A stretch of DNA of 24,371 nt, taken from positions 1-24,371 of the forward strand of contig VSIX01000042.1 in NCBI GenBank assembly GCA_008086245.1, in the 5' to 3' direction. The notes under the pieces were generated by a model that saw nothing but the letters and a program-made list of their open reading frames with translations, was not told where the DNA came from and ran no database searches. Positions 1-8,800 of the stretch are shown here, one piece after another. Position 1 is the first letter of the stretch, and each line of letters starts with the position of its first letter. Position numbers and translations under genes: made by a program. This DNA is from Candidatus Mcinerneyibacterium aminivorans (GTDB taxonomy: Bacteria; Macinerneyibacteriota; Macinerneyibacteria; Macinerneyibacteriales; Macinerneyibacteriaceae).

Positions 1-125
1 ACTTATAATATGCAAGTATCAGTATAAATCAGCGTTCCAGCACTAACTTTTAAAAGCAAGTGTTGGACAGTGTCTAAAATATTATTTTTTCTTCAAGGTT
101 TTTCTTTTAGAATTTTTAAACGAAC
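1..125. other. intergenic left edge, no gene seen
   Basis: AT-rich sequence downstream of the DUF6508 gene. I see no convincing open frame, RNA gene or strong terminator. Copies of TCTAAAA and TTTTAGA around 70-115 could pair only across a long loop, which is too weak to call. Confidence 0.4.
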
Positions 126-153
126 ACAAACTACTGACTACCAACAACTAATC
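126..153. repeat. degenerate heptamer array (left edge)
   Basis: Four consecutive 7-mers, ACAAACT, ACTGACT, ACCAACA and ACTAATC, keep the same register and reach into the stop of the DUF6508 gene. The array has the same style as the heptamer arrays at 20.4-24 kb, although its unit sequence differs. It is the only such array I found left of 20 kb. The period is visible, but degeneracy makes this copy one of the weaker ones. Confidence 0.45.
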
Positions 154-529
154 AATTTTCTTCTATTTCCAAAATTCTTTTACAGATATTCTCAAGAACT
201 CCAGAATCAATCGCTGAGGCAATGGTTCCGGTAGAGAATCTCTCCTGACGCAAAATTACAGTCGTTAATTTTTTCAAATCTTCTTTGGAACAGTTTAATA
301 TTTTATCCGGATTTTCAAAATAGATTTCACCCTTATCCCACTCCATCCAGTTGAAGGGATATTGATATTCGCTGTGAATCAAAAGATGAATCAACTCAGA
401 AATATCCGAACTATAATGCAGCGGGTCAAATATAATACTTCCATCTTCATTTTTTTCCGGTTCTTTATGAGTATAAAGGTCTGAGTCAAAATCAATTTTC
501 TTAATATGTTCTATTAGTTTTTTGTTCAT
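152..529 (-). CDS. DUF6508 family protein
   Basis: The protein is 125 aa. Its second half follows the pattern I associate with DUF6508: a WMEWDKGE segment, then LKKLTTVILRQERFSTGTIASAIDSG (split here as LKKLTTVILRQERF and STGTIASAIDSG), where the R-Q-x-R-F and A-x-x-S-G elements are the family hallmarks. The biochemical function of the family is not known to me. The ATG overlaps the stop of the upstream antitoxin gene by 4 bases (ATGA), so it is the third, translationally coupled gene of the toxin-antitoxin operon. An AAGGATC stretch about 9-12 bases upstream serves as a modest ribosome-binding site. The position suggests an accessory part of the toxin-antitoxin module or a passenger. Family assignment is fairly sure and role unknown. 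Confidence 0.65.
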   Translation of the reverse strand: MNKKLIEHIKKIDFDSDLYTHKEPEKNEDGSIIFDPLHYSSDISELIHLLIHSEYQYPFNWMEWDKGEIYFENPDKILNCSKEDLKKLTTVILRQERFSTGTIASAIDSGVLENICKRILEIEEN

Positions 530-1560
530 AGATTTAGATCCTTCGCATATTCATATGAGATATATTTGTTTTCTTCTGTTTTTTTATAAGCAATTTCCTC
601 ATGCATAATTTCACTTAATTCTCTACCGCTTTTATCCTTAAATTTATTTACTACCTTATCAATTATTTGTTTCTCTTTTTCATTTAATAATTTTATTTTT
701 TTATCTTCTTTGGGCAGAAACTTTTTACCGATATTTTCTTCAAATTCAATTTTTTCAATTTCTATTAAGTCAGGGAAAATCTCCATTATTTCCTCATACC
801 TAATAGGTAAAGCTCCATATTGCTCATGAAGATAAACTAATCCTGATATGCTTTTACCATTATTTTTAAAATTTAGAAAATCTGAATACCATAAAATTTT
901 CATTAGTTTTACGGTAAAAGTTTCCTTTAATTTAGAAACAATATAATAGATTTGTTCACCAAGTTTTTTAAAGTTTAATTTTTTATATCCATTGTATTCA
1001 TTTTCATCACTATACCTGTCATATATTTTGAAATACGCATTCTGAATTATTTCCACCTTTTTTTCAATTATTCCCTCTTCTATTTTTTCCATAAATATTT
1101 TTTTATACTCCTCTAAAGATTTTTTATCAAAATTTGGTCTATTTTCTTCAAGCTTTTTTAATGCATACCCCGGGTCATTTTTTAATAATTTCATTACATC
1201 ATCATGAGCTTTATTTTGTATCATTTTATTTTCATATCTTGTTATAGTTTTTAATCCCCATCCCAATAATTTAGCCATATCTTTCTGTGTCAGATTGTAC
1301 TTTTGTCTTATATTTTTAATCTGTTTGGAAGTTAACAAATCATTTTTCATCCTATAGGTATCTTTAGCCCTTAACAGATTTTCATTCATCAATTTACCCG
1401 GTATAAATTCTTCATTTGCATTTTCACAATAAAAATATTTTTCATGATAGGAAATCTCCTGTCCCTTTATTTCAATAGATACTTTTTCCTTTTTCAACTC
1501 GGGCAAATGTTTCTTTCTACAGGATGGACAAAAATTCAAATTTTTAAAATATTTATTCAT
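526..1560 (-). CDS. MqsA-like Zn-ribbon/Xre antitoxin with C-terminal Panacea domain
   Basis: The protein is 344 aa in three parts. Residues 8-50 look like an MqsA/YgiT-type zinc ribbon (C11, C14, C45), but the fourth expected cysteine near 48 is alanine, so zinc binding may be degenerate. Residues 75-113 are an Xre-type helix-turn-helix ending in TITRYEN. Residues ~205-330 match the Panacea (SocA-like, DUF4065) domain, with the characteristic KILWYSDFLNFKNNGKSISG segment. Panacea domains are antitoxin modules that neutralise unrelated toxins, and MqsA-type proteins repress their own operon. The gene starts 14 bases after the upstream toxin candidate and has a strong GGGAGG site, whereas the toxin has none. 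It probably neutralises the 137-aa product and represses at the palindrome at 2001-2016. Confidence 0.78.
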   Translation of the reverse strand: MNKYFKNLNFCPSCRKKHLPELKKEKVSIEIKGQEISYHEKYFYCENANEEFIPGKLMNENLLRAKDTYRMKNDLLTSKQIKNIRQKYNLTQKDMAKLLGWGLKTITRYENKMIQNKAHDDVMKLLKNDPGYALKKLEENRPNFDKKSLEEYKKIFMEKIEEGIIEKKVEIIQNAYFKIYDRYSDENEYNGYKKLNFKKLGEQIYYIVSKLKETFTVKLMKILWYSDFLNFKNNGKSISGLVYLHEQYGALPIRYEEIMEIFPDLIEIEKIEFEENIGKKFLPKEDKKIKLLNEKEKQIIDKVVNKFKDKSGRELSEIMHEEIAYKKTEENKYISYEYAKDLNL

Positions 1561-1574
1561 AAATCCTCCCTTAT

Positions 1575-1988
1575 TTAATTATAAGGAAAATTAAAATCAA
1601 ATTGTGCTCTATGAAATGATACACAAACCACCATTTTGTTATCTATACTTTTTATTTTAACTTTTATATAAACATTCATAACAGATTTTTTCTTATCATA
1701 TTTTATTTGTTTTACAAAAACTCTAAATGGTTCATCATTAAAAAATGGATTTTTATCTTCCACACTTTCAACATAATTCTCTACTTTAAGAGAAATTAAT
1801 TCATGTATAACATCTTCATCTTCATAATTTAAATCAGCGAGTGTTTGTCTATTGGTAAATTTAGTAGGTTTATTCTTTTCAGATACCCTATCTCTTTTTA
1901 ATTCAAAATAACATTCTTCATCATTTAATAAATCAATAACATTTTTTAAGAATATTTTTATTTTATATTCTTTCTCAATAAAACCCAT
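1575..1988 (-). CDS. MqsR-like toxin candidate
   Basis: The protein is 137 aa. The segment order resembles MqsR-family mRNA interferases: a TLADLNYEDEDVIHELISL helix, a VENYVESVEDKNPFF stretch and a closing strand pair, VYIKVKIK and VVCVSFHRA. E. coli MqsR has the comparable order LNADELGL, SDFYKS, VYLKITV and VLIVSFKEK. Being the first gene before an MqsA-like antitoxin also fits the mqsRA order (toxin first). I cannot confirm catalytic residues, so toxin activity is inferred from fold pattern and context. There is no Shine-Dalgarno sequence before the ATG, and the promoter's expected start point lies 1-2 bases from it, so the transcript may be leaderless. Alternatively it belongs to another Panacea-linked toxin family. 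Confidence 0.55.
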   Translation of the reverse strand: MGFIEKEYKIKIFLKNVIDLLNDEECYFELKRDRVSEKNKPTKFTNRQTLADLNYEDEDVIHELISLKVENYVESVEDKNPFFNDEPFRVFVKQIKYDKKKSVMNVYIKVKIKSIDNKMVVCVSFHRAQFDFNFPYN

Positions 1989-1995
1989 TAACTAA

Positions 1996-2023
1996 ATTAT
2001 AGTATCATTTGATACTTTGTCAA
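1996..2023 (-). promoter_or_regulatory. sigma-70 promoter of the toxin-antitoxin operon with operator in the spacer
   Basis: On the minus strand TTGACA (2023-2018) is separated by 16 bases from TATAAT (2001-1996), both full consensus. The palindrome AGTATCA-TT-TGATACT (2001-2016) occupies nearly the whole spacer. A repressor bound there would block RNA polymerase, as in autoregulated toxin-antitoxin operons, and the Xre antitoxin two genes down is the obvious candidate. The predicted +1 is about 1989-1990, next to the toxin ATG at 1988. Confidence 0.8.
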
Positions 2024-2043
2024 GTGTGTGATTATAATCTCAG

Positions 2044-2189
2044 TATGTTTTAATTAAAAATTAGTGAAATTTGTTGGATTATTTTTCGCTAAATTAATTC
2101 TTAGCGAAAGTTAAGCGTTTAATTTTCGCTAATTTGCTTCTTAACGAAATTTAGAGTGTTAATTTTCGTTAAGAAAAATTTTACCGAAA
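2044..2189. repeat. 40-bp tandem dyad array, three clear units and one degraded
   Basis: Three dyads have identical geometry, 9-base arms and an 8-base loop: TTTCGCTAA/TTAGCGAAA (2084-2092, 2101-2109), TTTCGCTAA/TTAACGAAA (2124-2132, 2141-2149) and TTTCGTTAA/TTACCGAAA (2164-2172, 2181-2189). The starts are exactly 40 bases apart. A fourth unit may begin at 2044, where only the right arm TTAGTGAAA (2061-2069) is preserved. The array fills the gap between the 3' end of the Fic gene and the promoter of the toxin-antitoxin operon. It could be an operator array or a decayed member of the decamer repeats seen at 9672 and 24347, since a 10-base period is also visible. Confidence 0.7.
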
Positions 2190-2197
2190 TTTACAAT

Positions 2198-3331
2198 TTA
2201 TAAAAATAGTTTAAAGTATTTTTTAAAAAAATATAATTTGTTTTTTCTCCTATTACCGTGTTCTTTGATTAAATCAAGTTTAATTAATTCCTTTACAATA
2301 TTTCGAATTGTTCTTTTGTGAATGTTTAAATCTTTTTTTGCTAAATCATTAATTGTCATTAACGGATTCATATAAAATAAATCAATTATCTTTTTAGCAT
2401 TACCTGCTCTTCTACCCAGAGAATTTATTTTATTAGAAACCTCATCCTGTAATTTTAATATTCCTTCAAAAGTATCTCTTCCCTTACTTGTGGTCTCAAT
2501 AACGCCATTTAAAAAAAATTTAATCCAGTGAATTAAATCATTGCTTTCCCTTACTCTTGATAAAGCATCATAATAAGATGCTCTGTTTTTTTCAAAAAAG
2601 TCTGACAAATAAAGTGAAGGTTTATCTAAAAGGTTGTTACTAATTAAATATAAAATTATTAATAATCTACCAATTCTACCATTTCCATCAAGAAAAGGAT
2701 GTATAGTTTCGAATTGATAATGTATAATTGCAATTTTTATTAAATGTGGAACTTTAATACTATCATTATGGATAAATTTTTCTAGATCTGACATATATTC
2801 ACCTATATAATCGTCAGGTGGTGGAATATAAACAGCATCTTTTAAACTTGACCCTCCTATCCAATTTTGACTCTTTCGAAACTTTCCCGGAGATTTATGT
2901 TTCCCTCTTACATTTGTTAATAATATTTTATGAGTTTTCTTTATTAATCTATTTGATACAGGTAGCTTGCCTAATTCATTTATTGCATACTTTAATGCCC
3001 TTATATAATTATTTACTTCCTGCCAATCATCTCTTTTCTGGGGCTTAATGTTTTCCTTTGATAACAAAACCTCATCTAAATTAGTTCTTGTACCTTCAAT
3101 TTTACTTGATATATTAGCTTCTTTAACAATATGCATTTGAATAAACAAATCAATATTTGGAACTATTTTAGTATAAGAATTTAACCCACCTAATCCTCTG
3201 GATGCTTCTTCAAACAACACATTAATTTCCTGGTTTTCCCAATTCCATGAATGATTAATTTTTTCAGGTATAAAGCTTTTATGTTTATATTGAGAAACAT
3301 ATTTCCCTGATTGAAATTCTTCTAAATACAT
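2198..3331 (-). CDS. Fic family protein (AMP-transferase) with C-terminal winged helix
   Basis: The protein is 377 aa. The catalytic Fic motif HPFLDGNGRIGR is at residues 211-222, complete with the catalytic His and the anion-binding loop. Fic enzymes transfer AMP from ATP to protein hydroxyls. An N-terminal inhibitory helix motif of the S/TxxxEG type is present at S75-E79-G80 (SSKIEG), as in class II Fic proteins that restrain themselves, so no separate antitoxin is needed. Residues ~305-370 form a winged helix-turn-helix (MTINDLAKKDLNIHKRTIRN), typical of larger Fic proteins and possibly used for autoregulation. AGGGAG lies about 8 bases before the ATG. It is a stand-alone gene between the toxin-antitoxin operon and the restriction cassette. 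The cellular target is unknown. Confidence 0.9.
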   Translation of the reverse strand: MYLEEFQSGKYVSQYKHKSFIPEKINHSWNWENQEINVLFEEASRGLGGLNSYTKIVPNIDLFIQMHIVKEANISSKIEGTRTNLDEVLLSKENIKPQKRDDWQEVNNYIRALKYAINELGKLPVSNRLIKKTHKILLTNVRGKHKSPGKFRKSQNWIGGSSLKDAVYIPPPDDYIGEYMSDLEKFIHNDSIKVPHLIKIAIIHYQFETIHPFLDGNGRIGRLLIILYLISNNLLDKPSLYLSDFFEKNRASYYDALSRVRESNDLIHWIKFFLNGVIETTSKGRDTFEGILKLQDEVSNKINSLGRRAGNAKKIIDLFYMNPLMTINDLAKKDLNIHKRTIRNIVKELIKLDLIKEHGNRRKNKLYFFKKYFKLFL

Positions 3332-3415
3332 TTTTTAACTCCCTATTTTCATATTATATGATAGTTATTAACCATAAATTTTCAAGATTAATTTTAAATA
3401 AAATATTTTAATCAA

Positions 3416-3437
3416 AAACAATATTATAATATTGTTT
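3416..3437. promoter_or_regulatory. 22-bp perfect palindrome upstream of the Fic gene
   Basis: AAACAATATTA is followed directly by its reverse complement TAATATTGTTT. It lies 85 bases upstream of the Fic ATG and about 90 bases after the HNH gene stop. It may be an operator for the Fic winged helix or an AT-rich terminator for the HNH gene. The T-run on the minus strand is short and the stem weak, so I prefer a protein-binding site. I could not place a convincing Fic promoter. Confidence 0.45.
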
Positions 3438-3523
3438 ATAATCAATAGTTATAGTTTAATCTTGCTTAATGTTATCTATCCCATTACCTACTCTTACTTC
3501 TTAAAAATTATTTCCGTCACTAA

Positions 3524-4606
3524 TTAAGCCAAATTCCTATCCCAAATACTAAACCCGGTATTCCGTGCTATCCTGTACAGAGGATAAATATTATCCTCTA
3601 AAATTTCTTTAAAGTTATCTTCTTTAACATACTTATCCATCTGACTATCAAGCATGTAATAATCCTCCAACAATTTTTTATCAATCCTTTTTCTTCTATT
3701 TAAATCAAAAGCCCTGAATTGAACATCGGCAAAATCATTGAAATAGCTATTTAGCTCCGGGAGGCTATCACTTTTGGAACTGTTTATAGATTTAAAGGTA
3801 GGAATTAAATTCCAGTTTTTATCATGAAGCACAAAGCTCCAGGGAATAAAATGATCTATGCTTATATCTTCGAGTCTTATTATTTCTTTTGTGTAAATAT
3901 CTTTTAGCTGGATAATTTTAGTAATCTCTTTCCAGAATTTTTTCTGTTTGTTCATTTTCCTCTGATATACAGGTTCGAGTTTATAGGGAATAGCGGGTAC
4001 ATTCGGGTTTCTGTCCTGAAGATAATTTATAAGATTATACTTTACCCACCCCTCAACTATTGAAATATTTTTTAATAAATAATCAAACCATCTATCATTT
4101 ATTATTATTCTATTATCCTCTTCATTAATTTTATAAATTGCATTTTCTTTTTCATAAGAAAGGTCGGCTATCATGTTATTTTTAAGATGATCCTTAACTC
4201 CCCTGATATTATTTCTAAAAAATGGGGTTAATAATCTAAAGGGTACATATTTGTAAAAATATTTTATTTGTTTATCCAGATTCTTATCATTAATATTTTC
4301 AATTTTGCCCATCAAGTCATCCGGTTTTATATCTTTTTTGAACCCATAATTTTTATGAATATATCTAACAAGCCGATCCAGCTTATCCTGACTCCCGAGA
4401 TTCAGCTTGAACTCAATTATCGGATACCAGCATTTAGCAATCATCCGTATAACTATCGTTCTAAAATCAATTACTTTATTACCCTTCTTCAGCTCATCCA
4501 GTAAAGCATAGAACCAGTAATACTTATAGCTGTTGGTTACATATTTAAAAATATTTGTTAGTGAATGTATATCTAAATTATTAGAATTGGGTAGGTTGTA
4601 GGTCAT
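3524..4606 (-). CDS. HNH endonuclease attached to the McrBC cassette
   Basis: The protein is 360 aa. The C-terminal third holds an HNH core: IDHFIPWSF (D251-H252) for the first strand, then KNWNLIPT with N266 and INSSKSD with N275 and K278, matching the DHxxPxS...WNL.P...N..K layout of stand-alone HNH nucleases. The zinc cysteines often found before the DH pair are absent. The N-terminal 220 residues are helical and of no family I recognise. The gene starts inside the 3' end of mcrC (26-base overlap), with GGAAG 8 bases upstream of the ATG, so it is co-translated with McrBC. I infer that it is an extra effector nuclease of that restriction system. Confidence 0.8.
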   Translation of the reverse strand: MTYNLPNSNNLDIHSLTNIFKYVTNSYKYYWFYALLDELKKGNKVIDFRTIVIRMIAKCWYPIIEFKLNLGSQDKLDRLVRYIHKNYGFKKDIKPDDLMGKIENINDKNLDKQIKYFYKYVPFRLLTPFFRNNIRGVKDHLKNNMIADLSYEKENAIYKINEEDNRIIINDRWFDYLLKNISIVEGWVKYNLINYLQDRNPNVPAIPYKLEPVYQRKMNKQKKFWKEITKIIQLKDIYTKEIIRLEDISIDHFIPWSFVLHDKNWNLIPTFKSINSSKSDSLPELNSYFNDFADVQFRAFDLNRRKRIDKKLLEDYYMLDSQMDKYVKEDNFKEILEDNIYPLYRIARNTGFSIWDRNLA

Positions 4607-5888
4607 TTAATACTTCCTTTTTATTTAAATCAACAGGATAAACTATCATTTTTACATTTTCTTTATCATGGTACTTGAATTCCTTTATTTCTCTAAAACT
4701 TTTAGTTTGTGGATAGATTAAAACTAATACTACCTTTTTACCTTCTTTTCTGTATATTTTTGAATAAGAAAAAAGCTGATAGAAATCCGACTGCGAAATA
4801 CTGTAATTGGTTTCTTCTCTATCAAGCAATTTCCACTTGGTATCAATTATAAATGTATAATCCTGTGTCCTGGCATAAATATCCGGAATTAATCTAAAAA
4901 TATCATTTTCGTTTTGAATATTTTGAGCCAGATGATATCTGCTGTGCTGCGTTCTTATAAAAGGAAATTCATTCTGCTTTTTTAGTTTGTACGCAATATA
5001 ATCCTCAAATATTTTTTCCATTGGAAAAAGAAGAGCATAAGAAATACTGCTACCCTTAAAATTTGTAAAACTTTTATTTTTCAAAAAAACTTCACACCAA
5101 AGTAAAATATTGTTGTAGTGAGACATCAATCTATTTGTTACACAGCTTTTAAGATCTTTTTCTATATTTTTTGACTTTTTTATACTGTCCATTCTAAAAA
5201 GAAGTTCTTTAATCTTCTTTTGATTCTCATTACTGTATGATACTTTTTGAAGATAATAAAGAGTTGATTTAATAGTTCTATTTTCCGGTCTATTCTGGTT
5301 GAATTCATCGTAGGAAACATAAAATCTATTTTTATGTACTGCATTTTTTACAACATGTTTACCTACAAGTAATTTGCCTTTTAAATATTTACTGTTTTTC
5401 TTTTGCCTTTGATAGGAGGATCTCAATCCTCTTTTTATAAGAAGAAAGAGTTCTTCTAAAAACATGCTAATAAACACTTCATGTAGATGCATTTTTTCAG
5501 TTTTCAAACCAGTAATGCCAAATTTTTTGAAAGGTGCATCTTTTAAAGCCTTTAACATAGTTAAAAAAGTTTTACGAATTCTTTCATAATTATTTTCTTC
5601 ATTCTCAAGATAGATTTTGGGCAGTATTTCTAATGTAATTCCATTTTTTAACTGTATTACTCCAACATAATTTTTAGCCTGAAAACACTTTTTATAATTT
5701 TTATGATAGGTTATAGTAATAAATTCTGAAAGCTGGTTTTCCCTCTCTTCTTTGTTCTGAAGTATAAACTGTTCAATTTCTTTAAAATATTTTTTCTTTA
5801 AAAAGATTGTATTATTTTCTTTATAATTCTTTTTCCCTCTGGCTATATAGCCAAATTCTGTAATGGTAAAATATTTGTTATTCTTCAT
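4581..5888 (-). CDS. mcrC: McrC-like restriction endonuclease subunit
   Basis: The protein is 435 aa, longer than the ~350 aa of E. coli McrC. An N-terminal McrC-type beta-rich region (~1-150) includes VGVIQLKNGITLEILPKI, the usual start of this family's DNA-binding/bridging domain. The C-terminal PD-(D/E)xK nuclease has IPDIYAR (D336) and IIDTKWK (D349, K351). McrC binds the McrB GTPase hexamer and cuts DNA after translocation. The gene overlaps the end of the McrB-like gene by 11 bases and is itself overlapped by the HNH gene, so the three are translationally coupled. The assignment to the McrC/LlaJI-like family is solid; which modified base is targeted cannot be read from this subunit. Confidence 0.9.
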   Translation of the reverse strand: MKNNKYFTITEFGYIARGKKNYKENNTIFLKKKYFKEIEQFILQNKEERENQLSEFITITYHKNYKKCFQAKNYVGVIQLKNGITLEILPKIYLENEENNYERIRKTFLTMLKALKDAPFKKFGITGLKTEKMHLHEVFISMFLEELFLLIKRGLRSSYQRQKKNSKYLKGKLLVGKHVVKNAVHKNRFYVSYDEFNQNRPENRTIKSTLYYLQKVSYSNENQKKIKELLFRMDSIKKSKNIEKDLKSCVTNRLMSHYNNILLWCEVFLKNKSFTNFKGSSISYALLFPMEKIFEDYIAYKLKKQNEFPFIRTQHSRYHLAQNIQNENDIFRLIPDIYARTQDYTFIIDTKWKLLDREETNYSISQSDFYQLFSYSKIYRKEGKKVVLVLIYPQTKSFREIKEFKYHDKENVKMIVYPVDLNKKEVLNDLQPTQF

Positions 5889-8800
5889 TTTTTCCTATTT
5901 TTTCTCTTTCATTTTTATCATAGATTTTAATAAAGGCTTTTGGAGATACTTCAGCATTTATTAAATCAGAGTTAATTCTATAGGTATTTATATTTTCATA
6001 ATTTTCATGATCAAAACCGAGAATATTTATTTCATCAAATTCTTTGCTCTGTACAAATCTATATTCATTTATTTCATCAGAAAATGAGTTAGCCGTATCA
6101 ACTGTTTCTCCCATTTGATCCTTATGATCTCCAAGAACTATCTGAATATTCTCCCAATCATCATAAAAATACTCCTGTAAAAGAGGTATCAATTTATTTG
6201 AAAATATTTCACATAGTTTTCTAAATTTATCCTTTTCGTTTTTTAAAGTTAAAAAATAGGAATGTCCAATTGTATGATCTCTATCATATAAAAATTCTAT
6301 TCTATCATTTATAGTTTTAAGCATTTTTTTGACATTAATTCCTCTAATATCCAAATCATCAAGATGATTTTCTTCCGGCATCATTTCTTCAAAAGAAAAA
6401 CGTCTTCTCAATGCTGTGTCCATTAGAGCAATAGATCTATCGGCGGTATTCATTGTTCCGATCAAATACAAATTTTGCGGAACACCGAACTCCTCTTTTG
6501 AATAGGGAAGCGTTATTTTCATCTCATTTTCTTCCCCGAGTCTTTTATCCTCTTCAATAAGTGTTATTAATTCCCCAAATACTTTTGAAATATTCCCTCT
6601 ATTTATCTCATCAATAATTAAAACATAATTTTTATTTTCTTTGGTTAAATTCTTAAGATATTTGAAGTTTATATCCTCTTTGGAAATAGGATAAATAGTT
6701 TGCCGACTGAACTGTTTGTTTATCAAAATATCACTAACATCTATAAAATTATCATCCAAAACATAAAGCCATTCTACTTCACGAAATTGGCTATATCTAA
6801 TACTGGTATTATTATCGTGAAAATAATCTCCAGTAATTTTTCCAATTGCTTTTAGTTTTAAATTTCCATGGGAGATAAAAACTATATCCCCTTTATTCAA
6901 TAAATTTTTAAATTTATGAATAAAGTTTGTGGCAATCTCTCTAATATTATTCTGTTTAATCTTTGTAGCAATTTCTTCTTTTGTTTCACAATCAGCAAAA
7001 TCTATATCTTCTCCCCACCCCAGTGCAACAACATTATTATTAATACAGTAATCAAAAATCTCTGATTGTTCTTCCTTTCTTCCGAGAGATAATTTATAAA
7101 AACTATAATCTTCTAAATTTTCAGTAAATTTAAAATTCCTTGAACTCCTTTTTGCATTAGAAGCTATCTTTTTAAAAACTCCATCTCTTATTTCATACTT
7201 AATATCTCCAGAATCATCCGTTATCGGTTTCAGCCCCTCAATGAATTCTTCATAGGAATAGGATTGATGAAATGTTATAAACTCAATCTGTCCACTTTCG
7301 CTTAGATCTTCAAATTCCCTAATAGCCTCTTCTCTATCTTCCGAAACTTCTCCATTAATAATTTTCAATGCCCGACCAACAACATTATAAGTTTTCCCGG
7401 TACCCGGAGGACCGTAAAATATTGTGTTTTTGTGGAATTTATTTTTCATATTTTCACCTTTAATTCCTTTTAATTTTAGGATTTCATAAAACTCTCTTTC
7501 TGACATTTCAAGATTTGTTCCCTGGTGGCCGAAATTAGCATCTTTTAAAATCTTATTGTCTAATATTTCTTTATAGGATATCGGATTATCCAGAAATTTA
7601 TTTAAAACTTCAACTTCAACATAATCCCTTTCTTCATTGATATCGCTTTTTGAATATTTGAATTCAACTTCATTTTCCTTTCCTGTTTTAATATTAGAAA
7701 CAACTTTACCCGTTGCATAAATACCTCTTTTTTCTCCTGCAACATATATAACAAATTTGTCTCCTTTAGTGATTTCTTGCTTATGCTGATTTGCTCCCCA
7801 TGTATATAAATTATCATCTTCTAAAGCCTGAATTATATCCCATTTTTTAGGGTTTGAATTAAAGATCCAGTAGTTTATATTTTTTCTTTTTATTAATTCT
7901 TTCAACTTACTGGCTTCGTTCTTTTTAAGTTTATGTATCACTCCATTTCTCTGGGTGATTCCGGTTCTTTTTTTTATGTCATCCATTGATATAGGATTAT
8001 CCAGTTTTTCAACAAGTTCAATCTTCAAAACAACTTCTTCATTTTCGTTAGTATGTAATTCTTCAACTACTTTAGTAATAGCAAATAATTTCATTGCTGG
8101 AGATACTTCATAACAAAAAACAACATCTTCTTTTTTACAATTTTGGTAATCTTCATAATTTTGCATAATAGATCCATCTTCCCATGTTGTTTTTACAATT
8201 AATTCCCCATTCTTTAATAGTTTCTTTGAAGTTTCTTTTCCACGATTCAACCAGTAATAATTTACAGATTTATTTTTGATTAATTCTTTTATTTTTTCAA
8301 CTTCAACTGATGTTAACTCATGAAAAACTTTCCCCATGTGATCAATATCGGTTTCTTCATTTATTAATTTTAAAGATAGGGGATTTTCCAACTCTTTTTC
8401 TAGTTCAACAGTGATTACTTCATTTCCATCATTATTCTCATGGATACCTTTAACAACTTTAGCAATAGCCTTTAATTTTTTTTCACCGGAAACTTCATAA
8501 ATATAAACATTGTCATTTAAAGATGCTTTCTCAAAATCTGAGTATACTTGTCTTTTATTTCCCTCTTCTGTATGAGTTCTCACATCCGATTTTTTATTTT
8601 TAATTAATTTTTCATAATTTTCCTTACTTCTATTGAGCCAGAAATATTTTACATTATTATGCTCTTTTCCCTCGGAAATAAATGCCTTATGAGATATTTC
8701 AGCTAATAAATAGTTTGAAAATTCTTTTCTAACTATCTCAATAAATTTCAAATAACTTTCATAGGTAAAAGAATCATAAATATTTAAGTTATCATTTATT

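Noticed and set aside
2044-2189. CRISPR array
   Set aside because: The conserved parts are 9-base dyad arms and the spacers are related to each other, only ~14 bases long; no cas gene is present.
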